Shown: positions 42,015-50,819 of the stretch, piece after piece
Layout: every line of letters begins with the position of its first letter
Position numbering within the stretch: the stretch's first letter is position 1
Assembly: GCA_963677015.1 (NCBI GenBank)
Contig: OY781533.1
Location: 1,736,001 to 1,800,000 of the forward strand
Length of the DNA: 64,000 bases
Direction of reading: 5' to 3'
DNA from: G963556115 sp963677015
Lineage (GTDB): Bacteria; Planctomycetota; SZUA-567
Notes under the pieces: model-generated
Database searches by the model: none
Told to the model about the DNA's origin: nothing
Seen by the model: only the letters and a program-made list of their open reading frames with translations
Position numbers and translations under genes: made by a program

Positions 42015-44234
42015 TCAAATGTTGTTAGCCAGCTTTATTATCGACGGAACGTCAAGAATAAGACCTACTCGGCCATCACCAAGAATACACCCTCCTGATA
42101 CTCCGACAAGTCCTTTAAGCCGTTTACCAAGATTTTTAATCACCACCTGCTGCTGTTCTTGTACATCGTCAATAATCAGACCACATTTTTTGAATTCATT
42201 ATTAACTATTACCACTAATTTATCTTCGAGTTTTTTCTCAGAACATTGTCCGAAAAGTTCTGCAAGTTCTATCAGCGGCACCAACTCCCCTCTTACCTGT
42301 AATGATAATGCCCGATGTCCGGTTATTCCATTAATATTTTCTTTTTTGGGTTTAATAGATTCCTCAATATTCAATGTCGGTAACACATAACGTTCACCTG
42401 CAATTTTTATTACCATGCCATCAACAATTGCCATCGTCAACGGCAGCCTGATAATAAAAGTAGTCCCGACCCCCGGATTGCTGTCAACTTCAACAAGACC
42501 GCCAAGACTCGATATGTTTTTACGGACAACATCCATCCCTACGCCGCGACCAGAGATATCGGTTGCAACATCATTTGTGGAAAACCCCGGAAGAAAGATC
42601 AAGTCCAGAATCTCTTTATCAGTAAGATGCTCTTCCTCAGTAACAAAACCCTTATCGATAGCCTTAGACAAAATTTTCTGCGGGTTCATTCCTCCGCCAT
42701 CGTCTCCGATTTCTATTATAACACTACCGCCTGAATGATAGGCTTTAAGGTTGATGGTGCCGGCTTTTTCTTTATTATGCTCAAGCCTAGTTTTTTCATC
42801 TTCAATTCCGTGATCAACAGCATTACGTAAAATATGAACGAGTGGATCCGCTATCTGATCAATAATTGTTTTATCTACCTCGGTATCCTCTCCACTAAGT
42901 TTTAAAACTGCAATTTTTTTGGTTTTTTTTGCTGTATCACGTACAAGGCGGTTCATTTTATTGAACAACCCTCTGACAGGCACTAAACGCAATGACATTA
43001 TCTGTTCCTGCAGCGTTGTAGCAATTTTCCCTAAATTCGCTATATTCTTGGAAAAATCCAGATGTTTTTCATTATTGAGTTCCTTATAGTTAGCCACCTG
43101 TGAATGAGCAACAATTAATTCTCCGGCCATTTCAAGCAGTGTTTCCAGTTTTAAGGCCTCAACTTTTATAGAAGTTGACTCTTTAGGCTTACTTACGCCG
43201 CTTTGCTTGACGGCATTTTCGATTTGATCATGGCTGGCAATTCCCATGTCAGCCACAATATCACCAAGGGGCTTATTCTGAAGGGTCAATGCATGCTGCA
43301 GTTCCTCTTTGGAAATGAGTCCGCTATCAACCAGCAGTCCACCAACTTTACTGTGAATTATTTCATTTTCACTGGAGACACCGCCACCGCCTTTTTGTGC
43401 TAGAAGTTTTTGCGTAAGCAGGCGAATGTTTTTAATTAAAGGCAGGACATCATATTCGGGTAAGGGTTCACCGCTTTTATTCTCTGATACATGTGTCTTT
43501 ACAATATCCAGCATTACCGCCAGAGAATCCTTGGTCGCAAGCATTATTTCAGTTACATCGCTGTCAATTGAAATTTCACCTTTACGCGCCTTGTCGAGCA
43601 TGTTTTCACACTCATGACAGAGTTTATTAAGCGCTGTCAATCCGAGAAAACCTGCGGCTCCCTTGATACTGTGAAAAGACCTGAAAACACTCTCGACTAT
43701 ATCGCGAGGTCTCGCTCCGTCTTCAAGAGAAAGTATATCTGTTTCTATATTTTCCAGGTGGTCATTTGATTCAGAAATAAATTCATTATAGACCAGAAAA
43801 TCTTCCTGAGTATTCAGCATCAAGACACCCATAGGCGGTGCCGTCTGAATATCAAAGAATATATCTTCAGGTTCTATATTATCATCCTGCTTGACATTAT
43901 TGGTCAATTCAAGAATAATCTTTTGAGGATCCTGAGTTTGAGGAAGCTGCGTCAATTTATCCACAGCATTAATAACAAGATCCAGCATTTCCGGATCGGT
44001 GCTGTCACCGAGAATTATTTTTTCAACTTCAACCTTATACTCTTCTGCAACAACGGCAACTTGTGCCCATTTCTCTGCAAAAAGGTCTGCGGCTTTTTCA
44101 AAAAAGTCCTGAATGGCAGCAAGTTCCGGGAGATTTTCCACACTCAAATTTGAATAATCAGGCAAAAGTGCGGTAAGCCCAGCCAGCTCGGTAACAACCT
44201 CTTTACTGAGTGAATTCTTACCTTCAAAACTCAT
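42015..44234 (-). CDS. cheA: Second CheA kinase with MshEN-like insert
   Basis: A 739-residue CheA. Residues 1-150 form a Glu-rich helical region without a recognised domain. One Hpt domain has His188 (FRSFHSIKGAAGF). Residues about 294-345 (LLVDSGLISKEELQHALTL, then LGDIVADMGI) resemble the N-terminal MshEN/T2SSE_N module of GspE-type ATPases, which can bind c-di-GMP. Dimerisation helices, ATPase (LRNAVDHGI, GDDGGGMN, DISGRGVGMDVV) and the P5 CheW-like domain follow. It lies 26 bases after ptsN. It shares the P3-P5 layout of the first CheA but differs in the N-terminal half. Confidence 0.93.
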   Translation of the reverse strand: MSFEGKNSLSKEVVTELAGLTALLPDYSNLSVENLPELAAIQDFFEKAADLFAEKWAQVAVVAEEYKVEVEKIILGDSTDPEMLDLVINAVDKLTQLPQTQDPQKIILELTNNVKQDDNIEPEDIFFDIQTAPPMGVLMLNTQEDFLVYNEFISESNDHLENIETDILSLEDGARPRDIVESVFRSFHSIKGAAGFLGLTALNKLCHECENMLDKARKGEISIDSDVTEIMLATKDSLAVMLDIVKTHVSENKSGEPLPEYDVLPLIKNIRLLTQKLLAQKGGGGVSSENEIIHSKVGGLLVDSGLISKEELQHALTLQNKPLGDIVADMGIASHDQIENAVKQSGVSKPKESTSIKVEALKLETLLEMAGELIVAHSQVANYKELNNEKHLDFSKNIANLGKIATTLQEQIMSLRLVPVRGLFNKMNRLVRDTAKKTKKIAVLKLSGEDTEVDKTIIDQIADPLVHILRNAVDHGIEDEKTRLEHNKEKAGTINLKAYHSGGSVIIEIGDDGGGMNPQKILSKAIDKGFVTEEEHLTDKEILDLIFLPGFSTNDVATDISGRGVGMDVVRKNISSLGGLVEVDSNPGVGTTFIIRLPLTMAIVDGMVIKIAGERYVLPTLNIEESIKPKKENINGITGHRALSLQVRGELVPLIELAELFGQCSEKKLEDKLVVIVNNEFKKCGLIIDDVQEQQQVVIKNLGKRLKGLVGVSGGCILGDGRVGLILDVPSIIKLANNI

Positions 44235-44260
44235 AAGCTTTAACTTTCTAGAAAAGTTTG

Positions 44261-44710
44261 TCAGAGTGTTTGCAGTATTTTTATCAACTCTTCTGTATTA
44301 TTACAGAGTGTAAGCTTATTACGATTTATCTCGGAACTAAGCTTAATACTAATTTTGGATAGATACTGCAGATATAGTTTTTCTGAACCCTGTGGCATTC
44401 CAACTAGAAAAATAATATTTACATTTTTCCCGTCCATACTTCCATAATCAACAGGATTCTTCAATATTGACAAAGCCGCAACAGGTTCTCTTACATTGGA
44501 ATTTTTAACATGTGGTACACCTATTCCAAGTCCAATTCCCGTTGGCAGCAAGTCTTCACGATTGAAAATATCAACACAAAACTTCTCATAATTAATAATT
44601 TCACTACAATCCTTGAACAATTCAAGGGTACGGAGTAGTGCACTGTTTTTATTCGCTGCCTCAATAATCTGCACACGCTTTGGAGACAGGTAAGAGCTAA
44701 TTTTAATCAT
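44261..44710 (-). CDS. ptsN: PTS EIIA-like protein (PtsN type)
   Basis: A 149-residue EIIA of the fructose/nitrogen family. The phosphorylated His is His67 in GIGVPHVKN. The surrounding G-I-G-L-G-I-G and the later VNIIFLVGMPQGSE are typical. A stand-alone EIIA of this type is regulatory, taking phosphate from an HPr-like protein. It appears to head the second chemosensory operon, 26 bases before cheA2. A possible phosphate donor domain is in the 517-residue protein at 54676-56229. Confidence 0.87.
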   Translation of the reverse strand: MIKISSYLSPKRVQIIEAANKNSALLRTLELFKDCSEIINYEKFCVDIFNREDLLPTGIGLGIGVPHVKNSNVREPVAALSILKNPVDYGSMDGKNVNIIFLVGMPQGSEKLYLQYLSKISIKLSSEINRNKLTLCNNTEELIKILQTL

Positions 44711-44906
44711 TCTTATCTTATTACTTTTACCTTAAAAAAAAATTTTTTGCAAATGAAATTAATAATTTAAAACATATCCTCTATCATGATTGTAGCTATT
44801 ATTTTTAACCATTATATATTATAATGTGAACTATTACAATAATTATACCTAATAATCATTATATCCTAGAAATAAACGGTGATATACTTGAATTTATCGG
44901 TACATA

Positions 44907-44935
44907 TTGATAAGATTAACATATGTTAATATTTA
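44907..44935 (+). promoter_or_regulatory. Promoter for the M42 peptidase gene
   Basis: TTGATA (44907-44912) and TATTTA (44930-44935) are 17 bases apart, with a transcript start near 44942 and the ATG at 44966. A 16-bp palindrome fills the spacer. Confidence 0.55.
44915..44930. promoter_or_regulatory. 16-bp palindrome in promoter spacer, possible operator
   Basis: ATTAACATATGTTAAT is a perfect palindrome between the -35 and -10 boxes. It shares the 12-base core TAACATATGTTA with the palindrome at 11621-11638. A bound protein here would block transcription. Confidence 0.5.
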
Positions 44936-44965
44936 ATTTTTATCTGCAAAATAAAGAGGAAGATT

Positions 44966-46027
44966 ATGAATAAGACAACGCTGACAGTTCTAAAGGACTT
45001 ACTATCTCAGCCAACCCCGTCAGGGTACGAAAAGCCCGGACAGGTTGTTCTGGAAAAATACATGAAAAAACTTGGTGCTAAGACATCCTTCGATGTTCAT
45101 GGAAATCTTCACGGTGTGATCAATCCGCAGGCCAAAACCAAGGTAATGCTTGCTGGACATTGTGATGAAATCGGTCTTATGATCATGTATATTGATGATA
45201 AAGGCTTTTTATATTTCAGTGCAGTTGGTGGTGTTAATGTTCCTCTTCTGCAAGGCGAGAAGGTTTTAATTCATACAGCCAATGGACCGGTACCGGGAGT
45301 AATCGGAGTAAAACCTATTCATCTGATGACCGCAAAGGAAAGAGAAAGCAGTCAGAGCAAGATTGACAGCTTATGGATTGATATCGGAGCCAAGGACAAA
45401 GATGATGCGTTGAAATATGTCGCACTTGGTGATGTCGCGACAATCGACAAAAACTGGACAGACCTTCAGAATGATCTGATAACTTGCCGTGGTTTTGATG
45501 ACCGTATTGGTGCTTTTATTATTACTGATGTCCTGCGTTATTTAAAAGGCAAAAAAATCAATGTTGCGGTTCATGCTGTCAGTACTGTTCAGGAGGAAAT
45601 TGGACTGCGTGGAGCAAAGACTGCTGCCGAAGCGATAAAACCCAATATCGGAATAGCTGTTGATGTCGGGTTTGCTACAGACGCACCGGATATGAACCCT
45701 AAAATGGTTGGAGAAGCAAATTGCGGTGATGGTCCTATTCTGCATCGCGGACCTAATTTCAATCATATTTTATATCAGAAGCTATCAGATGTCGCAAAGA
45801 AAAGCAAAATTGATGTTCAACAGCAGCCTATTCCTCGCGGAAGCGGCACAGATGCAAATGCGATGCAGCTGAGTGCCAATCATTGTGCGACAGCATTAAT
45901 AAGTGTTCCTAATCGTTACATGCATTCACCGGTTGAAATTGTTAATATTAAGGATGTTGAGAATTGTTCAAAGCTTATTGCAGAATTGATACTCAGTCTA
46001 AAAGGAAATGAAAACTTCATTGTATAA
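44966..46027 (+). CDS. M42-family aminopeptidase
   Basis: A 353-residue metallopeptidase of the M42 (glutamyl aminopeptidase/TET) family, cleaving N-terminal residues from peptides in large cytoplasmic assemblies. Metal and catalytic motifs are seen in AGHCDEIG, CRGFDDRIG, VQEEIGLRG, DVGFATDAP and RYMHSPVE. The length is typical. AAAGAGGAAG precedes the ATG. It heads a plus-strand run (peptidase, small ORF, HDOD, methyltransferase, obg, yciI), and its TAA shares one base with the next ATG. Confidence 0.95.
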   Translation: MNKTTLTVLKDLLSQPTPSGYEKPGQVVLEKYMKKLGAKTSFDVHGNLHGVINPQAKTKVMLAGHCDEIGLMIMYIDDKGFLYFSAVGGVNVPLLQGEKVLIHTANGPVPGVIGVKPIHLMTAKERESSQSKIDSLWIDIGAKDKDDALKYVALGDVATIDKNWTDLQNDLITCRGFDDRIGAFIITDVLRYLKGKKINVAVHAVSTVQEEIGLRGAKTAAEAIKPNIGIAVDVGFATDAPDMNPKMVGEANCGDGPILHRGPNFNHILYQKLSDVAKKSKIDVQQQPIPRGSGTDANAMQLSANHCATALISVPNRYMHSPVEIVNIKDVENCSKLIAELILSLKGNENFIV

Positions 46028-46218
46028 TGAAAAATAATTCCGATATTAATACCTCTGGTGAAGATTCAGATTTCGCTTTGGACAAGAGCGCTCAGAATTG
46101 TGAACATGTTATTAGACGTATTAATAACATGTTCGCTGTTCATAGCCAGAATTCCACAATGCATGCCATGCAGGAAGCCTTGTTAAGACTTGCGAAAGAA
46201 GGATTGTTAAATGAATGA
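46027..46218 (+). CDS. Small acidic/helical protein, unknown
   Basis: A 63-residue ORF with no family I recognise. The first 25 residues are polar and acidic; the rest is a likely helix (EHVIRRINNMFAVHSQ and MQEALLRLAKEGLLNE). Its ATG overlaps the peptidase stop (TAATG), and its own stop lies inside the start of the HDOD gene, overlapping it by eight bases. That tight packing supports translation. It may be a small partner of the HDOD protein. Confidence 0.6.
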   Translation: MKNNSDINTSGEDSDFALDKSAQNCEHVIRRINNMFAVHSQNSTMHAMQEALLRLAKEGLLNE

Positions 46219-47044
46219 TATCAGATCCAGACTTGATGAAATTAGTGATATCCTTACAATACCTGACGTTTTAATTGAAGTTAATAACCTTGTGCGTAAC
46301 CCCTTTAGCTCTGCTTCAGATATTGCCAAGGTCATTAACCGGGATCTGGCATTATCAACCAAGATTTTAAAGCTTGTGAATTCACCTTTTTATGGATTTT
46401 CCAAGCAGATTACCAGTATAAACTATGCGATTGTAATCCTAGGTTTCAACACTATTAGAGATCTGGCAATAACAGTATTTATTCTCGATCTCATTGATGA
46501 TAAAAAAAGTGGCGTTTTTGACCCAAAATCTTTCTGGCAATTTTCGGTAAATGTAGGTATCATTGCTGAATATCTGGTAGATCGCGTCAAACTTACCCGT
46601 AATGACAGTATTTATATTGCTGGACTTTTGCATGAGATAGGCGTTGTCATTTTAAATCAGTTTTTCCCCAGGGAATTCAATGCCGCGTACAGCTATGCTC
46701 AGGAGAATCGCTGCACACTGCTACAGGCAGAAAAAAAAGTACTGAATTTTAATCACACTGAGATCAGTGAGTATCTCCTTGAGAAATGGAATTTTCCCGA
46801 GACAATTTTAGATGTTTGCCGTCATTGCTATTCACCGGAAGCAGGCAATGAAAAATTGCCCTATATTATCCATGTATCCAATATATTTTGTAGGGCACTG
46901 AAACTTGGAGATCCTGCCGACAGCAGCATCCCGGAGATATCAGCAAAAGCACTTGAAATTGTGGTAATAGATAAGAGCAATTTTTACGACTTATTTAAGG
47001 ATATCTTAAAAATTACGGTACATTCTGTTTCGCAAATATTATAA
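46211..47044 (+). CDS. HDOD-domain protein
   Basis: A 277-residue HDOD protein, second in the window. ILKLVNSPFYGFSKQITSIN and AIVILGFNTIRDLA are the typical core, followed by YIAGLLHEIGVVILNQFF and HTEISEYLLEKWNFP. It has no linked GGDEF, EAL or receiver domain. It is coupled to the small ORF before it and is followed 13 bases later by the methyltransferase. Its partner is unknown. Confidence 0.87.
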   Translation: MNDIRSRLDEISDILTIPDVLIEVNNLVRNPFSSASDIAKVINRDLALSTKILKLVNSPFYGFSKQITSINYAIVILGFNTIRDLAITVFILDLIDDKKSGVFDPKSFWQFSVNVGIIAEYLVDRVKLTRNDSIYIAGLLHEIGVVILNQFFPREFNAAYSYAQENRCTLLQAEKKVLNFNHTEISEYLLEKWNFPETILDVCRHCYSPEAGNEKLPYIIHVSNIFCRALKLGDPADSSIPEISAKALEIVVIDKSNFYDLFKDILKITVHSVSQIL

Positions 47045-47057
47045 AAGAGTAAATATC

Positions 47058-47924
47058 ATGAATACAGAAAGATTAAATAAGCGAGAACGCGAATTCTACT
47101 GGGATTGGTTTGATAATGCTCAATCTCATACAGTTCAGGATACCAGTAAAAATATTTTTATTGCCAATACTGTTACTAGGATTCTCCAGGAGGCAGGTGC
47201 AGATAACTGCTTGCATTATCTGTGCGGACTCGGGCATCTCAGCCGAATCCTTGCTGAAAAAAGCCGGAACATACTTGCATATGAAACATCACAAAGTGCA
47301 TTTAAGGCGGCTCAAATTCTGTCAGGCGAATCTGATATCAGTACGATATTTTTTCATGGTGACAACATAAAGCCGCTTACTGATGTTATCCCTCACAAAG
47401 TTGCCTGTGTGTTCAGTGAAGAGCTTCTGCTTGAGCCGAACTGGCATGAATTAAAAACAGAGTTTTCCAGAATTTATGAGATACTCACTCCGGGAGGGTT
47501 GCTGATATTTGCCGGCGCTGGCGAACATGGACACTTTGCTGCCGATCTTATTAATGAATATGACCGCCGGGCAGAACAGGAGCTTGTCTGGAATGTAAAA
47601 GACGGAAGAACTCAATGCACAAAACTTTTTATTAAATCAGAAATTGCCGAAGATTATAGAGACTACAAAAGCCTTTTTGTTATCAGCACCGCAGAAGGTG
47701 CTTCTCTTGAGTGTCTTGAACATAGAATACCCGGATATTGGAATTATCATAATATCAGGTATCTGGCATTCGAAACCGGTTTTTCACACTTTGAATCACG
47801 ATCTTTTACCAATAGCGAGGGATCTTTACCTGAACAACTAATTCTCAATATTGCCTATAAACCAGGAACACTGTCTGAGCCAAAAGAAAATTATGCGGAA
47901 GAGGCGGCATACAAAGATTTTTAA
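47058..47924 (+). CDS. Class I SAM-dependent methyltransferase-like protein
   Basis: A 288-residue protein with a Rossmann methyltransferase pattern: LHYLCGLGHLSRILAE stands for motif I (a Gly-x-Gly is kept, but the usual leading Asp-x-Gly is Leu-Cys-Gly), AYETSQSAF for motif II, and YEILTPGGLLIFAGAGEHG for motifs IV-V. The final 20 residues are acidic. The substrate is unknown. It lies between the HDOD gene and obg. Confidence 0.65.
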   Translation: MNTERLNKREREFYWDWFDNAQSHTVQDTSKNIFIANTVTRILQEAGADNCLHYLCGLGHLSRILAEKSRNILAYETSQSAFKAAQILSGESDISTIFFHGDNIKPLTDVIPHKVACVFSEELLLEPNWHELKTEFSRIYEILTPGGLLIFAGAGEHGHFAADLINEYDRRAEQELVWNVKDGRTQCTKLFIKSEIAEDYRDYKSLFVISTAEGASLECLEHRIPGYWNYHNIRYLAFETGFSHFESRSFTNSEGSLPEQLILNIAYKPGTLSEPKENYAEEAAYKDF

Positions 47925-47965
47925 TTGCAGGCTATTAACTGTAACGATATAACAAAAGGAAATAA

Positions 47966-48973
47966 ATGAAATTCGTCGATGAAACAACGATTGTAGTAAG
48001 TTCTGGAGCTGGAGGAAACGGTACTGTTTCCTTTAAACGGGAAAGGAATCTGGCGTGGGGCGGACCTGACGGCGGAGATGGCGGTGACGGAGGAAGTATT
48101 ATCCTGAAGGCATCACGGAATGTGGATACCCTCCTTCCCCTTGCCCGAGGACAACGCTATACTGCAAAGAACGGACAACCCGGTCATGCCAAGATGGGAC
48201 GAGGAAAGACCGCAGACAATATAATAATCGAAGTCCCTGTTGGCACCGAAATACGTCATAATGAGGTCGTAATCGCTGATCTCATTGAGGATGAGCAGGA
48301 ATTTCTTGCGGTCAGAGGAGGTAAAGGCGGTAAAGGTAACCGCAACTTTGTCTCAGCAATAAATCAGGCACCGCGTGAGTTTACTTATGGCGAGGATAAT
48401 GAGACCAAGACATTACACCTTGAATTAAAACTTATTGCGGATGTCGGACTTGCAGGGTTTCCTAATGCAGGTAAGAGTACACTGCTTTCGCGACTTTCTG
48501 CAGCCAAACCTAAAATAGCTGATTATCCGTTTACGACCATGCAGCCGCAGCTTGGAATCGTCAGCAGTGGTTATGGGCATGAACTGGTCATGGCAGATAT
48601 CCCAGGCCTTATTGAAGGTGCAGCCGACGGGCATGGACTGGGGCATGAGTTTCTGCGACACATCGAGCGCTGCCGTTTCATTCTACATCTTATCAATATG
48701 TGCCCTATTGACGGGACCTACCCTTTGGATAATTATTTTGCAATTAATAAAGAACTGGAAAAATTCAGTACCAAGCTTGCAGCCAAACCACAATTAATTG
48801 TTGGTAACAAATTAGATCTTACAGGTGCTGACGATGCTCTTGAATGGGTGCGTGAGGAGACCGGCAAAGAAATAGTTGGCATCAGCGCCATAACCGGAGA
48901 AGGATTGCCGGAACTGAGAAAAGCTTTATTTGAAATGTCACGCAAATGCCCACGTGAAAACGAAGAAGCGTAA
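47966..48973 (+). CDS. obgE: Obg/CgtA GTPase
   Basis: A 335-residue ribosome-assembly GTPase. The glycine-rich Obg fold (about 1-158, with VSSGAGGNGTVSFKRE and GGDGGDGG) is followed by the G domain with G1 GFPNAGKST (about 165), DYPFTT, G3 ADIPGLIEGA and G4 NKLDL (about 280). There is no C-terminal OCT extension, so this is the short form found in many Gram-negative bacteria. AAAGGAAA lies before the ATG. rpmA and rplU, often next to obg, are absent. Confidence 0.97.
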   Translation: MKFVDETTIVVSSGAGGNGTVSFKRERNLAWGGPDGGDGGDGGSIILKASRNVDTLLPLARGQRYTAKNGQPGHAKMGRGKTADNIIIEVPVGTEIRHNEVVIADLIEDEQEFLAVRGGKGGKGNRNFVSAINQAPREFTYGEDNETKTLHLELKLIADVGLAGFPNAGKSTLLSRLSAAKPKIADYPFTTMQPQLGIVSSGYGHELVMADIPGLIEGAADGHGLGHEFLRHIERCRFILHLINMCPIDGTYPLDNYFAINKELEKFSTKLAAKPQLIVGNKLDLTGADDALEWVREETGKEIVGISAITGEGLPELRKALFEMSRKCPRENEEA

Positions 48974-49008
48974 ATTCAGCTTAATCTTTTATTCTAAGGA
49001 GCAACCAA

Positions 49009-49299
49009 ATGTATCTGGTGGAACTTACATATATCAGTGAACTCAGCGATGTAGATCGGCATCTTAAAGCCCACGTGGCTTTTCTGAATAAATACCGGAA
49101 TGCCGGCAATCTGCTCCTGGCCGGCAGGAAGAATCCCAGAGAAGGAGGTCTTATTATCTTTTCGGCAGATTCAATTGCTGGTGTTGAAGCTATTATCGCT
49201 GAAGACCCGTTTAAGATACATAATCTTGCCGAATACCGTATTATTGAATTTATACCTTCAATAACAGCGGAAGTAATTGGTTCTTTCATACAATCCTGA
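49009..49299 (+). CDS. YciI-family protein
   Basis: A 96-residue ferredoxin-like fold protein of the YciI group. The pattern runs YLVELTY, a helix ending in LLLAGRKNPREGGLIIF, then AEDPF and a final EYRIIEFIPS strand. The AEDPF motif with the conserved Asp is the family hallmark. The biochemical role of most YciI proteins is unknown. TAAGGAG precedes the ATG. Confidence 0.88.
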   Translation: MYLVELTYISELSDVDRHLKAHVAFLNKYRNAGNLLLAGRKNPREGGLIIFSADSIAGVEAIIAEDPFKIHNLAEYRIIEFIPSITAEVIGSFIQS

Positions 49300-49309
49300 A
49301 TGTCGCCGA

Positions 49310-49807
49310 TTAGATTCTAATATAACTCCACCCCTGCGGTTTATCCCCATCATATGGCATAAACCCATGAAAAGTTCTTTTGTCATTATCAAAGACAAGA
49401 GGAAGGAAATGTCTGTCCCCTTCCCACATCGGCAAAGAATCCAGGCTGGTAATTTCCACCCAGCTCAGATCACCTTCTTCATTTCTTTCAAATGGTTCGC
49501 CTGAATATTCGGTTATTAAGAAGATAAATCCTAACCAGTCTTCTCCTTTAGGGCCAAATCCAGTCCAGTTGACAGTTCCGCGTAAAGACATTCCTGTTAC
49601 CGTTAAGCCGGATTCTTCCATAATCTCACGCTTCATACAGGTTGCAATATCTTCATTCGCTTCCATATGACCGCCTAGTCCGTTATATTTTCCCAGCTGA
49701 TCGTCATTTTTACGGGCATTGCGATGTACCATCAGCACCTTGCTTCCACATTCTGACAATATAAAACCCAGAGTTCCAATTATAGGACAATAATTCTTTG
49801 AAGACAT
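49310..49807 (-). CDS. Nudix hydrolase, MutT-like
   Basis: A 165-residue Nudix pyrophosphohydrolase. The full Nudix box is present at residues 46-68 (G-x5-E-x7-R-E-x2-E-E-x-G-L). The domain sits near the start, as in 8-oxo-dGTP diphosphatases that clean the nucleotide pool; this is a likely but not certain substrate. I use the ATG at 49807, since AGGAGAAAG lies directly before it. A longer frame from 49918 would add a hydrophobic stretch that overlaps msrA and lacks support. It converges with yciI, 10 bases apart. Confidence 0.88.
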   Translation of the reverse strand: MSSKNYCPIIGTLGFILSECGSKVLMVHRNARKNDDQLGKYNGLGGHMEANEDIATCMKREIMEESGLTVTGMSLRGTVNWTGFGPKGEDWLGFIFLITEYSGEPFERNEEGDLSWVEITSLDSLPMWEGDRHFLPLVFDNDKRTFHGFMPYDGDKPQGWSYIRI

Positions 49808-49899
49808 TCTTTCTCCTGCGATAAATAAAAACGATATACTGAATAAATATATCCCGTATATCGTTAAAGTACAGATAAAATATAGAAAACCTTGGGTTA

Positions 49900-50454
49900 T
49901 CAACCCGTAATTGGACACTCCTGCCCCCAGACTCTGGATAAGAATTCATCCCTTCCTGAGCGTGAACGGTAAAACTCATATTTAAACGGCTCTTTGCGGA
50001 AGTAATCCTGATGATAATCTTCAGCCGGGTAAAAATTCCTATAGCTAATAATAGGCGTTATTACCTCTGCTGAGAACTTACCACCTCGCATCAACTCCCG
50101 TTTTGATCTTTCGGCAGTGCTGCGTTGTTCTGAGTCATGGACAAAAATCGCGGAAGTGTACTGAAAACCTCTATCAACAAATTCACCGCCACGATCCGTC
50201 GGATCAATATGTTGCCAGAAGATATTCAGAATTTCCTCGTAAGTTATTTTTTCTGGATCAAAAAGAATCTGAACTGCTTCACGGTGATCAGTTCTGCCAC
50301 AAGCAACCGTCTCATAATCCGGATACATCACATTGCCGCCAGCATAACCGCTCACCACGTCTTCAACCCCGTCGACTTCAGCAAAAGTTGATTCCATACA
50401 CCAGAAACATCCTCCTGCCAGGGTTGCTATTTCAAGGTTTTTACTCTTAGACAT
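49900..50454 (-). CDS. msrA: Peptide-methionine (S)-S-oxide reductase
   Basis: A 184-residue methionine sulfoxide reductase repairing oxidised methionine. The active site GGCFWCME places the catalytic Cys at 16. YHQDYFRKEPFKY is the typical C-terminal segment. AAAAGGAGG lies before the ATG. With the Nudix gene just downstream on the same strand, it suggests a small oxidative-damage repair unit. Confidence 0.96.
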   Translation of the reverse strand: MSKSKNLEIATLAGGCFWCMESTFAEVDGVEDVVSGYAGGNVMYPDYETVACGRTDHREAVQILFDPEKITYEEILNIFWQHIDPTDRGGEFVDRGFQYTSAIFVHDSEQRSTAERSKRELMRGGKFSAEVITPIISYRNFYPAEDYHQDYFRKEPFKYEFYRSRSGRDEFLSRVWGQECPITG

Positions 50455-50819
50455 AACTGACCCTCCTTTTCAGCTGGAGTACTCTCATTAACTAATAATA
50501 ATTACGGACTTTTTTAAATAATCTTTACCTGTAAAAGCAATAGTATCACAATAGATCATATCGTAAAGTCTCATCCTCTATGTACATTATTATATGTAAG
50601 TGATATTCTTTCAATCATTTGCATTATATGTAAAAAAATATAAATATTCAGCGTTAACAGTCTTGAAAATCAAAATTTCTGAGAAATACTATAAACTTGT
50701 ACTAAAATTATAGCATATTACAGCTATAGCACTCCTTGTATGCATAGCCCAAAACCGTATAATAAAACAGAAATACTAAATAATTATTTACTCATTATCA
50801 ATAATTAAAGGATAAGAAT
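50455..50819. other. Intergenic region between msrA and leuS
   Basis: AT-rich and without a gene. The right end holds the leuS promoter. I see no T-box or other leader structure in front of leuS. Confidence 0.6.
50736..50763 (+). promoter_or_regulatory. Sigma70-type promoter for leuS-sppA
   Basis: TTGTAT (50736-50741) and a perfect TATAAT (50758-50763) are 16 bases apart. A transcript start near 50770 leaves about 50 bases to the ATG. Confidence 0.65.

Noticed and set aside
50455..50819. T-box leader before leuS
   Set aside because: No T-box sequence, specifier loop or terminator/antiterminator pair is visible; the promoter is only about 60 bases before the gene.
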